Positions 1 through 9,500 of a DNA stretch of 64,000 nt are shown here, piece after piece; the stretch's first letter is position 1, and each line of letters starts with the position of its first letter. The notes under the pieces were generated by a model that worked only from the letters and a program-made list of their open reading frames with translations, did no database searches and had not been told where the DNA came from. Source of the DNA: Aquimarina mytili (GTDB lineage: Bacteria; Bacteroidota; Bacteroidia; Flavobacteriales; Flavobacteriaceae); contig NZ_JAERQJ010000011.1 in NCBI RefSeq assembly GCF_016735115.1, positions 45,585 through 109,584 on the forward strand. Direction: 5' to 3'. A program made the position numbers and the translations under genes.

Positions 1-1445
1 CTATCTATCTGCTCTATATTATCTCCTATAAAATCAAATTTACTTTCTGTGGTAATTTGAGAATTAAGATCAGTAATCAGAGATTGAAAATCTGAGACAT
101 CAACTGCATCAGCATGTTGTTTTACTTTTTTGAGTTTTACCAGGAATTCTTGTTTGAACTGTAAACGCATTTTATTGTCTGCAATTAATTGTTTGGTCTG
201 GTAGGTGGTATGTTTCAGCTTTTCGTCTAATAATTCCTTTTCTAACTGTTCCTTCTTAATACGTTCTTTATTCAATTTTTTTCGATTTCGCATTACGATT
301 AACAAAGCGATAATCCCAACTACCGCAGCGATTAACAAAACTACGTACAGTTGGTTTCTGGTTTTTTGGGTTTCTGCTTTTAATTCTATTTCCCGTTTTT
401 CATTTGCAAATTGAAGGCTATCTGCCAGTTTTTCTTTTTGGAACTGATGATTCAACTCTAGAACCGTGATCTTTTTTGCGTTTCTAACATTATATATAGA
501 ATCATAATAAAACTTATGGTTTCTATAATCCTTCAATGCATATTTATAAGCCCCCATCTCTTCATGAACATGACTTCTTAATTGAAATATAAGAGCAAGT
601 TTAGAGGTACTCCCATACTTTTTGGCATAGTCAAGCGCTTCATCTACATAGGCCACGGCTTCCTGATGTTTACCCAAATCAGAATGTATTTTGGAAAGGT
701 GCATTAAGTTATTAACAACAAAATTATAATTTTTTGAAGATTTAAAAATGGCTAAGTTTTCCTTATATATTTCAATAGCCTCCTTATAGTTACCAGTAGT
801 ATAGTAGATCGCAGCAATATTGTCATTGGATTTTGCTTTTTCCTCAAGCGTAAGGGCATAATTCTTTGAAAGCTGATAATAATACATAGCAGAATCATTC
901 TGCTTGGTATAATAATGTACGACTCCCAGCATATTGTAGGTGCGTGACAATTGTGTACTGTCTAAATACCGTTTCCGTATGGCTATGCATTTTAAAAAAT
1001 AAGACTTTGACTTATCATATTCTTTTTCATATCTGAAGATCATGCCGATATTATGATAACTTTTGGCAATTTCAAAAGAATCTTGCAATTTTTCCCTGAT
1101 TTTTAATGCTTTTAACTTAAGATCCAAAGCGTTTTTATAATTGGTTTGTCTGGATTCATATTTGCCCAATAAATCAAATACAATTGCTTTTTGCTTCAAA
1201 AAGTGATAAGAAGGAGCATCGATATTGTTAATGAGTTGCAGGGTTTGGTTCATCAAATCCCTTCCTTGATCTATACTATATTTTTCAACCTCCTTAGTAA
1301 GCTCAATAAGGTAATGCACTTTTAGAGAATCATTAGCGGCATCATTAACCTTTTGTCTTAATTCAATTTCCAGACTGTCTTGTTGTACCTGACCCAATAC
1401 AGGAAATAAATACAATAACGAAATGGTAAAGAACAAAGTTCTCAT
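1..1445 (-). CDS. TPR-repeat membrane regulator, C-terminus outside the window
   Basis: The gene reads from an ATG at 1445 off the left edge, so about 481 residues are visible. It starts with a signal peptide of about 19 residues (MRTLFFTISLLYLFPVLGQ). A long helical region of tetratricopeptide-like repeats follows, then one transmembrane helix near residues 362-385 (LYVVLLIAAVVGIIALLIVM). After it comes a charged coiled coil of about 60 residues, and the visible part ends in DFIGDNIEQID. This layout (periplasmic TPRs, one TM helix, cytoplasmic coiled coil) is that of the Bacteroidota one-component regulators whose C-terminus is a LuxR-like helix-turn-helix. That DNA-binding part would lie outside the window, so it is inferred. 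A histidine kinase C-terminus is the main alternative, but the sequence just after the coiled coil does not look like an HisKA helix. Confidence 0.75.
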   Translation of the reverse strand, partial: MRTLFFTISLLYLFPVLGQVQQDSLEIELRQKVNDAANDSLKVHYLIELTKEVEKYSIDQGRDLMNQTLQLINNIDAPSYHFLKQKAIVFDLLGKYESRQTNYKNALDLKLKALKIREKLQDSFEIAKSYHNIGMIFRYEKEYDKSKSYFLKCIAIRKRYLDSTQLSRTYNMLGVVHYYTKQNDSAMYYYQLSKNYALTLEEKAKSNDNIAAIYYTTGNYKEAIEIYKENLAIFKSSKNYNFVVNNLMHLSKIHSDLGKHQEAVAYVDEALDYAKKYGSTSKLALIFQLRSHVHEEMGAYKYALKDYRNHKFYYDSIYNVRNAKKITVLELNHQFQKEKLADSLQFANEKREIELKAETQKTRNQLYVVLLIAAVVGIIALLIVMRNRKKLNKERIKKEQLEKELLDEKLKHTTYQTKQLIADNKMRLQFKQEFLVKLKKVKQHADAVDVSDFQSLITDLNSQITTESKFDFIGDNIEQID

Positions 1446-1530
1446 GAGGTATAAGGGGATTAAAAGTGTATTACAAATATAAGAATATTGACAAAAAACA
1501 ACATAGCACATGCTTATCAATATTTCTTTG

Positions 1531-1549
1531 AAAACCCTTATAAACAAAG
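1531..1549. promoter_or_regulatory. 19-nt element shared with the second adhesin locus
   Basis: AAAACCCTTATAAACAAAG occurs here and, identically, at 19640-19658. Both copies lie upstream of the two paralogous giant adhesin genes. In both, the final ACAAAG is followed 10-12 nt later by a CTTT(TT)GT half site, giving an imperfect inverted repeat here and a perfect ACAAAGT/ACTTTGT one at the second locus. An operator for a common regulator is an inference. Confidence 0.5.
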
Positions 1550-1593
1550 AGATGAAACTTTTTGTAACCATAAAAACAACATAAATCTGAACA

Positions 1594-1601
1594 TAGATTT
1601 G
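1594..1601 (+). promoter_or_regulatory. Bacteroidota -7 box upstream of the LamG/DUF5011 adhesin
   Basis: TAGATTTG fits the Bacteroidota -7 consensus TAnnTTTG. No good TTTG is present at the usual -33 distance, so activation by a regulator is possible. A start near 1608 would give a leader of about 45 nt before the ATG at 1653. Confidence 0.45.
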
Positions 1602-1652
1602 TACCATTGCAGCTCGAATCGTTAACAAAATTTTAACCAAAACATACCCCTT

Positions 1653-4600
1653 ATGAAGAAACTACTACTTTTGTTTTTCGTGGTGTTTTACGTTATAGGA
1701 TTCACCTCTTATGAATTATCTGCTAAAACATCTCTTAAACCCTCCAAAGAATTATTCACACCACAGATTAGTGTCACTGGTCCTGATATGATGACAGTGA
1801 TTGCCAATGGTGATACAACTCCTGATATGTTTGATGGGACCATGTATCTAGAACTAGGAACAGGCAACTCTCTAATGACACCTTTTAGCATCCAAAACAA
1901 TGGTGCAAGTGATTTAAATATTTCGAATATTACAATTACTGGAGCCAATGCTTCAGATTTTGTGCTTAATGACATGTGGCCAGTCACGGTATTAAGTGGA
2001 ACATCAGAATTTATTGAAATAAGTTTTGCGCCACAATCTGCTGGAATAAAAAACGCGATAGTAACCATTACCAGTGATGATCCAACCAATGGAACTTATA
2101 CATTTGCTATACAAGGAACTGCTTTCGAAGGAGCTACTGGGCTACATTTTGATGGTGTGGATGATAATATCACTTTTAACAATGGTAATTATAGCCTGAG
2201 CGATGATTTTACCATTGAATTTTGGATAAAACCTGAAATTTCTGGTACAGACGAACATTTTATACTGGATAATATGAGTAGCAACTCAGGGTATAGTCTG
2301 AGAATAAGTTCTATGTCAGAGTTAAGTTTTACCTTTTTTACTGCTAGTGGTATTCAAAATTTAGACACCCCCTCTATAGTAAATGATCAATGGCAACATG
2401 TGGCTATTGTTTATAATGGTTCTCGTTATTCAATTTTTATTAACGGTATGCTAGATAACTCATTAGCCCTTTCTGAAGCTATTGTAGATAATAGCAGTAA
2501 TAACTTAACTTTAGGAACAGTATCAGGTGGCGGCCCACTCTACTACAAGGGTGCAATAGATGAATTACGAGTGTGGGATGTAGCACTGTCTACATGTAGA
2601 ATTTCTGATCAATCTGGCTGTCAATTAACAGGAAGCGAAGATGATTTAATTGCCTATTATAATTTTAACAATGGAGAAGTAAATGGTAATAACTTTCCTG
2701 AGTACAGTATATTAGATCCTAATCATAGGATTACATCTGGGATTCCACCACAAGGAACATTAAATAATTTTGGATTATCAGGCACTACATCCAATTGGAT
2801 AGATGCTACTGCTAATGGTGTTTCAGGAGCCTGTAATGCATATACAGAGGCTATAATTGCCATTGCTTCAAATAATAATGCTATTAATAATGGAGATACT
2901 ACAGTAAGTATAAATAATAGCACCTCTTTTGGGAATGTTATATTTGGACAAGCAGAGCCCGCAGACTATACCATTAGCAATACAGGTAATATTACACTAG
3001 ACATTTCTAACATTACCATTGATGGAGCATCCGATTTTACGATTATAGAATCGCCAACAGATGTAGCAGCAGGTGCTTCCGGAAATCTAAGGATTCTATT
3101 TACACCTTCTTCTATAGGAACTAAAAATGCAACGGTTCGTATTTCAAATAATGATTGTGATGATGCTACTTTTGAGTTTGCTATAGAAGGAACAGGTTAT
3201 ACGCCTGCTACAGGAATCAGTTTAGATGGAACAGATGACCATATCAGTATTAATCATAATAACGCATTCAATACCAGTACATTTACTATTGAAGGGTATT
3301 TTAAAACTTCGTCAACGTCTCAGGACAATCCTATTGTTAGTAAGTACGATGCCACTGAAGACAATGGTTACTCAGTGTATTTAACCGATACAGGAAGATT
3401 ACGTCTATACTTTAAAAGTTCAAACCTTACTTCCTTTAGAAACTCTGATATTTCTGGATTAAACGATGGGAACTGGCATTATTTTTCTTTGGTTTATGGA
3501 AATCAGGTTTCAACGCTTTATGTAGATGGTGTTTTGGATAGTGATTACTCAGTTTCAACTATTACAAATGCGCCCACGAATTCAGAAAATGTATTTATAG
3601 GTTATTCCGATTACTCAAACACCTATTTTTCCGGAGAATTGGATGATATTCGTTTCTGGAATCGTTTATTATGCTCAGATGAGATTTTAGCACAACAAGG
3701 TTGTGAACTAGCAGGAAACGAATCAGGATTAGTTGCTTACTACAAATTAAATCAAGGAAATGTTGCTGCAGACAATACTAGTGAAACAACCGTAGATGAT
3801 ACTAGTTCAAACAATTTAGACGGAACTTTAACCAATTTTGGATTAACAGGAAATACTTCTAACTGGATAAATACTACAGCAAATGGTATCTCCGGAAATT
3901 GTTCAATAGCTATTCCTGAAATTAATGTACAAGGAAACGGTAACGATATCCTGAATGGGGATACAACTCCTGAGACTAGTGACAATACAGATGCAGGAAG
4001 TATCAATGTAGGTAGTACTAAAGAAATGAGCTTCTTTGTTCGTAATACAGATGGTTCTGCCGCTTTAAATATAGATGGTGTTATACTTACGGGTGATACA
4101 GCTGATTTTACCATTACGCAAAACCCACATAACAATCCAATACCAGCCACTGAATCTGCTTCATTAAGAATAGAGTTTGCTCCTACATCTGGCGGGACAA
4201 AAACAGCTACCGTAATTATAGATAGCGATGATTGTGATGAACCTTCATATAGTTTCACCATACAAGGAACAGCAATTCCTCCTGGGACTGGTTTAGATTT
4301 TGACGGTGCTAACGATTTGGTAACAATCCCACACAATATCTCTCAAAATAACTTGAATTTTTCAGTAGATTTTTGGATTAAAACTACCGATGGACTTGGT
4401 GGAGTCATCAATAAATTTACGCCCGATGGGAATAATGGATGGCGTATTAACTTAGATGGCGGAAGAATAGAATTTTATTACTACGCTAGTGCCTCTAATT
4501 ATATTACTCGTCTGTTAAGTCCTGCTACAAAAGTAGATGATGGAGAGTGGCATCATGTGGCTGTAACTTTAGATTCTGGAAATGCAAGATGTTATATTGA

Positions 4601-7600
4601 TGGAACAATAGCTAGAACAACTGGATGGGTAGGAACAGCAACGGCTACGACCACAACAGCCGATATACAATTGGGATATGCTGTCGGGGATACACCTTCA
4701 GGAGATACAGGAGGATATTTTAATGGGCAGTTAGACGAATTACGTATCTGGACAAAAACCCTAAGTGCTTTCGAGGTTTCAGAATTGAATGGCTGTACAG
4801 CAGATATGTCGCAATCTAATTTAATAGCCAGTTATAATTTTAATGAAGGTATTTCAGGAGCTGATAATAGTGGTCTAACAACATTAGCGGATGGCTCTGG
4901 AAACAGCTATAACGGAACACTTACCAATTTTGCGTTAAACGGTGCTACGAGTAACTGGATAGATGCGTCTTCTAACAATATTTCAGGAAGTTGTGATTGT
5001 GTAGTTGCTGGAGGCGTTACACTAACTACACAAGCAGAAGTAGATAGTTATATAGCAACCTTAGGAACTTGTGGGGTTATTGAAGGAAATGTAACGATTA
5101 ATGGTACCATTACCGATGTATCAGGCTTTTCAAATGTGAATACTATTTCTGGGAATTTGTATTTGGAAGGAAATATTGTGGATGATCTTTCCGGCTTTGC
5201 TTCATTGACTACTATTGGAGGAAATTTCACTTTAAAAGATATGACCAATACTACAAGTATAGCGTCATTCTCTAATGTAACGAGTTTAGGAGGGAATCTT
5301 ACCGTAGATAATTTAGATCTTTTAACAGAAATAACCATACTTGATCAGATAACTACAATACCAAATATAGAGATTACGGATAATGCGCTTTTGACAACTA
5401 TCACATTGAATCAGTTGCAAACAATGACAGGTAGCTTCAGAATAACTTTCAATAGCTCTTTGAGTACGCTTTCAATAGACCAATTAACCCAAGTTAACGG
5501 GGAGTTTCGTGTTAGCAATATTGGATCAGGATTAACGAGTATATCATTGCCATTATTAGAGAGTTCAGGAAATTTCCGCATAGCCGATGCAACGGGATTA
5601 ATCAGTATTGATGCTCCAGAAATATTAAATTTAACAGGAGCATGCAACATAGGAGGGTGTGCGAACTTAACGACTGTTAATTTCCCTAAACTGACGAGTA
5701 TTGGAAATAATTTATCTATAGATAACTCTCCATCCCTGAACTCCATAACAGCAACAGTGTTAAGTACCATAAGTGGCGCTGCACTATTTCATGATATGGC
5801 CGTGACTGATTTATCATTTTTATCAGGTGTTACAAGTATTGGAGGAAACCTGTCTTTAACCGATATGACTGCTCTTAATACTGTTCAAGGAATGGATAAT
5901 TTAACAACTTTAGGTGGTTTTAATATATCAGATTGTGATTTGGTACCTAATCTGGAGGGATTCCCTAAATTAGCGATTACTTCTATAAATTCATTGAATA
6001 TTGCCGAAAATGAATTACTCACAACATTCGATAATTCTTTCTTAGCATCATTAACTTCTATTGGTACTCTAGGAATTAGTTTTAATGGAAATCTGGTAGA
6101 AATTGATGCCTTACAAAATGTAGCTTCCCTTACAGGAACTAACTCCACTATTAGAAATAATAATAGTTTGCAAAGTATCAATCTGTATGGACTTAGAAAT
6201 GTAGGTTCTAATTTGATTATCCGAGATCAGGACCTGGGGATTACGAATCTATGTGGTTTGTATGATTATGTTACCACAGGTGATGGTGCGACAACCTTAT
6301 CATTTCAAGGTAGCAATCAAACGGCCTGGGATAGTGTTCAAGACATTACTGATAATTGTGAAACTCCTATCATAACCTTGATTGGAGATAATCCACAAAC
6401 CATTGAATTGGGTGATGGGTATACCGAACTGGGAGCAAGTACCAGTGATAGTTCAACTGTAATTATTGATGCTTCAGATTTTACAGATGCTGTAGGAAGT
6501 TATACCATTACGTATAATGCTGTAGGATTATTAGGTAATAACGCTGTTGAAGTAACCAGAACGGTAAATGTAGTTGATACTACGGCTCCAGTCATTACAT
6601 TAACAGGAGATAACCCACAAACCATTGAATTAGGTGATGGCTACACCGAACTGGGAGCAACTACAGATGATGGCACTAATGTAACCATTGATGCTACTGC
6701 CTTCATGGATGTTCTTGGAAGTTATACCATACGATATAACGCTACCGATGCATCAAACAACGTTGCCGCAGAGGTAACCCGAACCGTAAATGTGGTAAAT
6801 ACTACGGCTCCGGTAATTACCTTAATAGGCGATAATCCTCAGGTCATAGAATTAGGAGATGGGTATACCGAATTAGGAGCAAACACAGATGATGGTACGG
6901 CTGTAGTAATTGATGATTCTGATTTTGTAGATGCTTTAGGAAGTTATACTATACGATACAATGCCACCGATGCGTCAAACAATGTTGCGGCAGAAGTGAC
7001 AAGAACCGTAAATGTAGTCGATACTACGGCTCCGGTCATTACATTAACAGGAGAGAACCCACAAACCATTGAATTAGGCGATGGATATACCGAATTGGGA
7101 GCGACCATAGATGACGGGAGTAGTATTATTATCGATACTTCAGATTTTGTAGATGCTGTGGGAAGCTATACTATTCGATACAATGCTACCGATGCGTCAA
7201 ACAACGCTGCGGTAGAAGTAACCAGAACCGTAAACGTAGTCGATACTACGGCTCCTGTCATTACATTAACAGGAGATAATCCACAAACCATTGAACTAGG
7301 GAATGGCTATACCGAACTGGGGGCAACCACAGATGATGGTACCACGGTAACAATCGATACCTCTGTCTTTATAGATGCTCTTGGAAGTTATACCATTCGA
7401 TATAATGCTACCGATGCGTCAAACAATGTTGCCGCAGAAGTGACCAGAACCGTTAATGTAGTAAATAACGTTCCCCCTATAATCACTTTACTAGGTGATA
7501 ATCCTCAAACCATTGTTCTAGGAGATGGATATACCGAATTAGGAGCTACTACAGATGATGGATCAGAGGTTATTATCGATACTTCCGATTTTGTTGATGC

Positions 7601-8414
7601 ATTAGGGACGTATAGCATTACATATAATTCAACTGATGCTTCAAATAATGTTGCAGTAGAAGTGATACGAACGGTACATGTAGTTTCGAGTTGTCCTATC
7701 TTTGATTTACCTGCAGATAACTTCCTGGTAGAGGCATATAGCGAAACCTGTGAAGATAAGGATAACGGAAATATTTTTGTTAGAGCTACCGAAGAGCAGA
7801 ATTACATCGCTACCATTAATAACAACACCTATGATTTTGGGACTGATCTTTTTGTACAAGATTTAGCCCCGGGAACATATCAATTATGTATTGCCATTGA
7901 TGGATATTCAGATTGCGAACAATGTTTTGAAGTAGCGATTGAAGAAGCCCCTGTTTTAGAAGGTAAAACAATATTGAATACCGATACTAAAAGTAATGAG
8001 ATATACGTAGAAATTGACGAAGGTACAGCACCTTATACCGTAATGATTAATGATAAGATGGTTGCCACCTATGATACCAATAGCTTTTATGTTGAAGTAC
8101 AACATGGCGATACTTTGGATGTGTTTTCAAGCCAGGCTTGTGAAGGAAAATTATCAACCAAAGTAACGCTGTTCGATCAAATAACGGTATCACCAAACCC
8201 TACAAGATCAAATATCGTAATTACCATTCCAGAAACTGTACTTAAAACCTTACCCGTAGAGATATACAATACATTAGGGATAAAGGTATCTTCAAATACA
8301 TATAGTATTACTGAAGGAAAAGTAGTATTGCCAATGGAAACATTACCATCTGGCGTGTATTTTATCTCTCTAAACGATGGTAGTTCAAAAACCTTTAGAA
8401 TTGTAAAACAATAA
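1653..8414 (+). CDS. Giant T9SS-secreted adhesin with choice-of-anchor D, LamG, receptor-L-like and DUF5011 domains
   Basis: This 2253-aa protein has a signal peptide at residues 1-24. Three units follow in which a choice-of-anchor D (ASH-type) domain precedes a LamG/concanavalin-A-like domain: about 37-320, 400-683 and 752-1050. Residues about 1120-1570 form a leucine-rich receptor-L-like solenoid with motifs such as ITDVSGFSNVNTISGNLYL. Six 74-aa DUF5011 Ig-like repeats occupy about 1573-2013, each beginning near ITLxGDNPQTIELGDGYTELG. The last 240 residues contain a beta module with paired cysteines and a T9SS type A sorting domain (VSPNPTRSN, then GVYFISL near the end). The expected role is cell-surface adhesion, with LamG domains suggesting glycan or matrix binding; the ligand is unknown. 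The C-terminal 230 residues are closely similar to those of the 2489-aa protein at 20166-27635. A partner lipoprotein starts 12 nt downstream. Confidence 0.9.
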   Translation: MKKLLLLFFVVFYVIGFTSYELSAKTSLKPSKELFTPQISVTGPDMMTVIANGDTTPDMFDGTMYLELGTGNSLMTPFSIQNNGASDLNISNITITGANASDFVLNDMWPVTVLSGTSEFIEISFAPQSAGIKNAIVTITSDDPTNGTYTFAIQGTAFEGATGLHFDGVDDNITFNNGNYSLSDDFTIEFWIKPEISGTDEHFILDNMSSNSGYSLRISSMSELSFTFFTASGIQNLDTPSIVNDQWQHVAIVYNGSRYSIFINGMLDNSLALSEAIVDNSSNNLTLGTVSGGGPLYYKGAIDELRVWDVALSTCRISDQSGCQLTGSEDDLIAYYNFNNGEVNGNNFPEYSILDPNHRITSGIPPQGTLNNFGLSGTTSNWIDATANGVSGACNAYTEAIIAIASNNNAINNGDTTVSINNSTSFGNVIFGQAEPADYTISNTGNITLDISNITIDGASDFTIIESPTDVAAGASGNLRILFTPSSIGTKNATVRISNNDCDDATFEFAIEGTGYTPATGISLDGTDDHISINHNNAFNTSTFTIEGYFKTSSTSQDNPIVSKYDATEDNGYSVYLTDTGRLRLYFKSSNLTSFRNSDISGLNDGNWHYFSLVYGNQVSTLYVDGVLDSDYSVSTITNAPTNSENVFIGYSDYSNTYFSGELDDIRFWNRLLCSDEILAQQGCELAGNESGLVAYYKLNQGNVAADNTSETTVDDTSSNNLDGTLTNFGLTGNTSNWINTTANGISGNCSIAIPEINVQGNGNDILNGDTTPETSDNTDAGSINVGSTKEMSFFVRNTDGSAALNIDGVILTGDTADFTITQNPHNNPIPATESASLRIEFAPTSGGTKTATVIIDSDDCDEPSYSFTIQGTAIPPGTGLDFDGANDLVTIPHNISQNNLNFSVDFWIKTTDGLGGVINKFTPDGNNGWRINLDGGRIEFYYYASASNYITRLLSPATKVDDGEWHHVAVTLDSGNARCYIDGTIARTTGWVGTATATTTTADIQLGYAVGDTPSGDTGGYFNGQLDELRIWTKTLSAFEVSELNGCTADMSQSNLIASYNFNEGISGADNSGLTTLADGSGNSYNGTLTNFALNGATSNWIDASSNNISGSCDCVVAGGVTLTTQAEVDSYIATLGTCGVIEGNVTINGTITDVSGFSNVNTISGNLYLEGNIVDDLSGFASLTTIGGNFTLKDMTNTTSIASFSNVTSLGGNLTVDNLDLLTEITILDQITTIPNIEITDNALLTTITLNQLQTMTGSFRITFNSSLSTLSIDQLTQVNGEFRVSNIGSGLTSISLPLLESSGNFRIADATGLISIDAPEILNLTGACNIGGCANLTTVNFPKLTSIGNNLSIDNSPSLNSITATVLSTISGAALFHDMAVTDLSFLSGVTSIGGNLSLTDMTALNTVQGMDNLTTLGGFNISDCDLVPNLEGFPKLAITSINSLNIAENELLTTFDNSFLASLTSIGTLGISFNGNLVEIDALQNVASLTGTNSTIRNNNSLQSINLYGLRNVGSNLIIRDQDLGITNLCGLYDYVTTGDGATTLSFQGSNQTAWDSVQDITDNCETPIITLIGDNPQTIELGDGYTELGASTSDSSTVIIDASDFTDAVGSYTITYNAVGLLGNNAVEVTRTVNVVDTTAPVITLTGDNPQTIELGDGYTELGATTDDGTNVTIDATAFMDVLGSYTIRYNATDASNNVAAEVTRTVNVVNTTAPVITLIGDNPQVIELGDGYTELGANTDDGTAVVIDDSDFVDALGSYTIRYNATDASNNVAAEVTRTVNVVDTTAPVITLTGENPQTIELGDGYTELGATIDDGSSIIIDTSDFVDAVGSYTIRYNATDASNNAAVEVTRTVNVVDTTAPVITLTGDNPQTIELGNGYTELGATTDDGTTVTIDTSVFIDALGSYTIRYNATDASNNVAAEVTRTVNVVNNVPPIITLLGDNPQTIVLGDGYTELGATTDDGSEVIIDTSDFVDALGTYSITYNSTDASNNVAVEVIRTVHVVSSCPIFDLPADNFLVEAYSETCEDKDNGNIFVRATEEQNYIATINNNTYDFGTDLFVQDLAPGTYQLCIAIDGYSDCEQCFEVAIEEAPVLEGKTILNTDTKSNEIYVEIDEGTAPYTVMINDKMVATYDTNSFYVEVQHGDTLDVFSSQACEGKLSTKVTLFDQITVSPNPTRSNIVITIPETVLKTLPVEIYNTLGIKVSSNTYSITEGKVVLPMETLPSGVYFISLNDGSSKTFRIVKQ
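6369..7700 (+). repeat. Six tandem 222-nt DUF5011 repeats inside the adhesin gene
   Basis: Repeat starts at 6369, 6591 and 6813, with three further copies, show an exact 222-nt (74-codon) period. Inner copies share long near-identical stretches around GYTELGA and YTIRYNATDASNN, while the first and last copies diverge most. This pattern fits copy-number change by recombination between inner units. Confidence 0.9.
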
Positions 8415-8426
8415 AATAATAAACAG

Positions 8427-9128
8427 ATGAAAAGTGTAAAACTATATATAGCCGTAATTGGTATTACTTTGTTATTTTCTTGTAGTGGAGATGATGATGG
8501 CGCAGTATCGCCAGGATCTGTGTCAGGAAATGAGGCTCCCGTAACCCCGAGTTTGGTATTTCCTATCAATAATGAAACCTGTACAAATTTTGACCTCGAA
8601 CTCGACTGGAATATTGCTACCGATCCCGATGGAGATGTGGTGAGCTATGTAGTTGAAATTGCTGGAGATAACAACTTCAATACTGTAGTATTTACAACCA
8701 CTACAACTAGTACCCAAACCATCTTTACCCTCGAAAAAGGTACCACCTATTATTGGCGAGTAAAAGCTAGAGATAGTGAAGGAAATGAGAGTGCATTTTC
8801 TGAACCTCAGTCATTCGTTACCGAGCCTGATGCCGGGTTGAATACCATCCCTACGGTTGCAACGCTGGTAAGCCCTTCTTTAGGAGCAACACTATCGGGT
8901 AGTACTGTAGATTTAGAATGGGCCGCTAGTGATGCTGATGGAGATGCATTATCCTATGATCTATACTTTGGAGACACAAATCCTCCAATACTATTTGCAG
9001 AAAATCTAGATACAAACACCATTAATGTCTCAGTATCTCCGGATACGATATATTATTGGAGAGTTACTGTCAAAGATACCAATCAAGGTGCAACGATCGG
9101 TCAGGTTTGGAATTTTAGAACAGAATAA
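8427..9128 (+). CDS. Fibronectin type III-like surface lipoprotein, partner of the upstream adhesin
   Basis: A 233-aa protein whose N-terminus is a lipoprotein signal with lipobox LLFSC, the cysteine at about residue 19, followed by an acidic linker (SGDDD). Two FN3-like beta sandwiches follow, about residues 35-135 and 138-233. Both end in the YYWRVxxxD type of strand (TTYYWRVKARD, TIYYWRVTVKD). The gene starts 12 nt after the adhesin stop codon, so co-transcription is very likely. A paralog at 27700-28395 sits in the same position behind the second giant adhesin. The pairing suggests that the lipoprotein anchors, chaperones or displays its adhesin at the outer membrane; this is inference from conserved order only. 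Confidence 0.8.
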   Translation: MKSVKLYIAVIGITLLFSCSGDDDGAVSPGSVSGNEAPVTPSLVFPINNETCTNFDLELDWNIATDPDGDVVSYVVEIAGDNNFNTVVFTTTTTSTQTIFTLEKGTTYYWRVKARDSEGNESAFSEPQSFVTEPDAGLNTIPTVATLVSPSLGATLSGSTVDLEWAASDADGDALSYDLYFGDTNPPILFAENLDTNTINVSVSPDTIYYWRVTVKDTNQGATIGQVWNFRTE

Positions 9129-9172
9129 GAAAGAGTACTATGATGCTTTAAATTTCAAATCACAACAACACT

Positions 9173-9205
9173 AAAACCACTCAAGAAATTGGGTGGTTTT
9201 GCTGT
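9173..9205 (+). terminator. Rho-independent terminator of the adhesin/lipoprotein operon
   Basis: AAAACCACTC and GGGTGGTTTT form a 10-bp stem with one weak pair around an 8-nt loop, 45 nt after the lipoprotein stop codon, with T-rich sequence downstream. Confidence 0.65.
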
Positions 9206-9277
9206 TTTATAAACTGATTATGAATGTTATACAAAACTAAAATATCATAAGAACAGAACGACAAGGTTTTGAATTAA

Positions 9278-9352
9278 AAAAAAGCGTCATTTCGAGTGTT
9301 TTGTCATAGTGAAACGTAGACAAAATTTATCGAGAAAAGCTTTTTTTAATTC
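9278..9352. repeat. Dispersed palindromic repeat (GTCATTTCGAGTG family)
   Basis: This 75-nt copy reads AAAGCGTCATTTCGAGTG, then TTTTGTC, a short loop, GACAAAA, and TTATCGAGAAAAGCTTT. Its two halves are roughly complementary. Very similar copies occur at 13320-13510, 14045-14150, 18340-18770 (several), 43621-43770, and one interrupted by the IS110 element (34410-34420 plus 35601-35650). Confidence 0.8.
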
Positions 9353-9396
9353 AAAATGCACAACCGATCAACATATTCTTTATCAAATTTTAAAAT

Positions 9397-9426
9397 AAAA
9401 ATAGGGTATCCATAAACTTAACTGTA
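9397..9426. promoter_or_regulatory. Conserved element shared with the region upstream of the second adhesin
   Basis: AAAAATAGGGTAT followed by a short variable part and AACTGTA occurs here, about 75 nt before the ATG at 9501, and again at 19854-19883. Flanking sequence is otherwise unrelated. A shared activator site or promoter for surface-protein genes is plausible but unproven. Confidence 0.4.
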
Positions 9427-9500
9427 CTACTAGAAACCAATTGAAGTAAACTTATTGTTTATCAGCTCAAAATAAAATAAATATTATAACCCTGTATCGT

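Noticed and set aside
205..414. 69-codon + strand ORF at the left edge
   Set aside because: It is antisense to the TM helix and coiled coil of the regulator at 1-1445, which reads cleanly through the region.
3752..4336. 194-codon ORF on the - strand inside the first adhesin
   Set aside because: It lies wholly within a strongly supported coding region; its translation has no domain or signal and reflects codon bias of the + strand gene.
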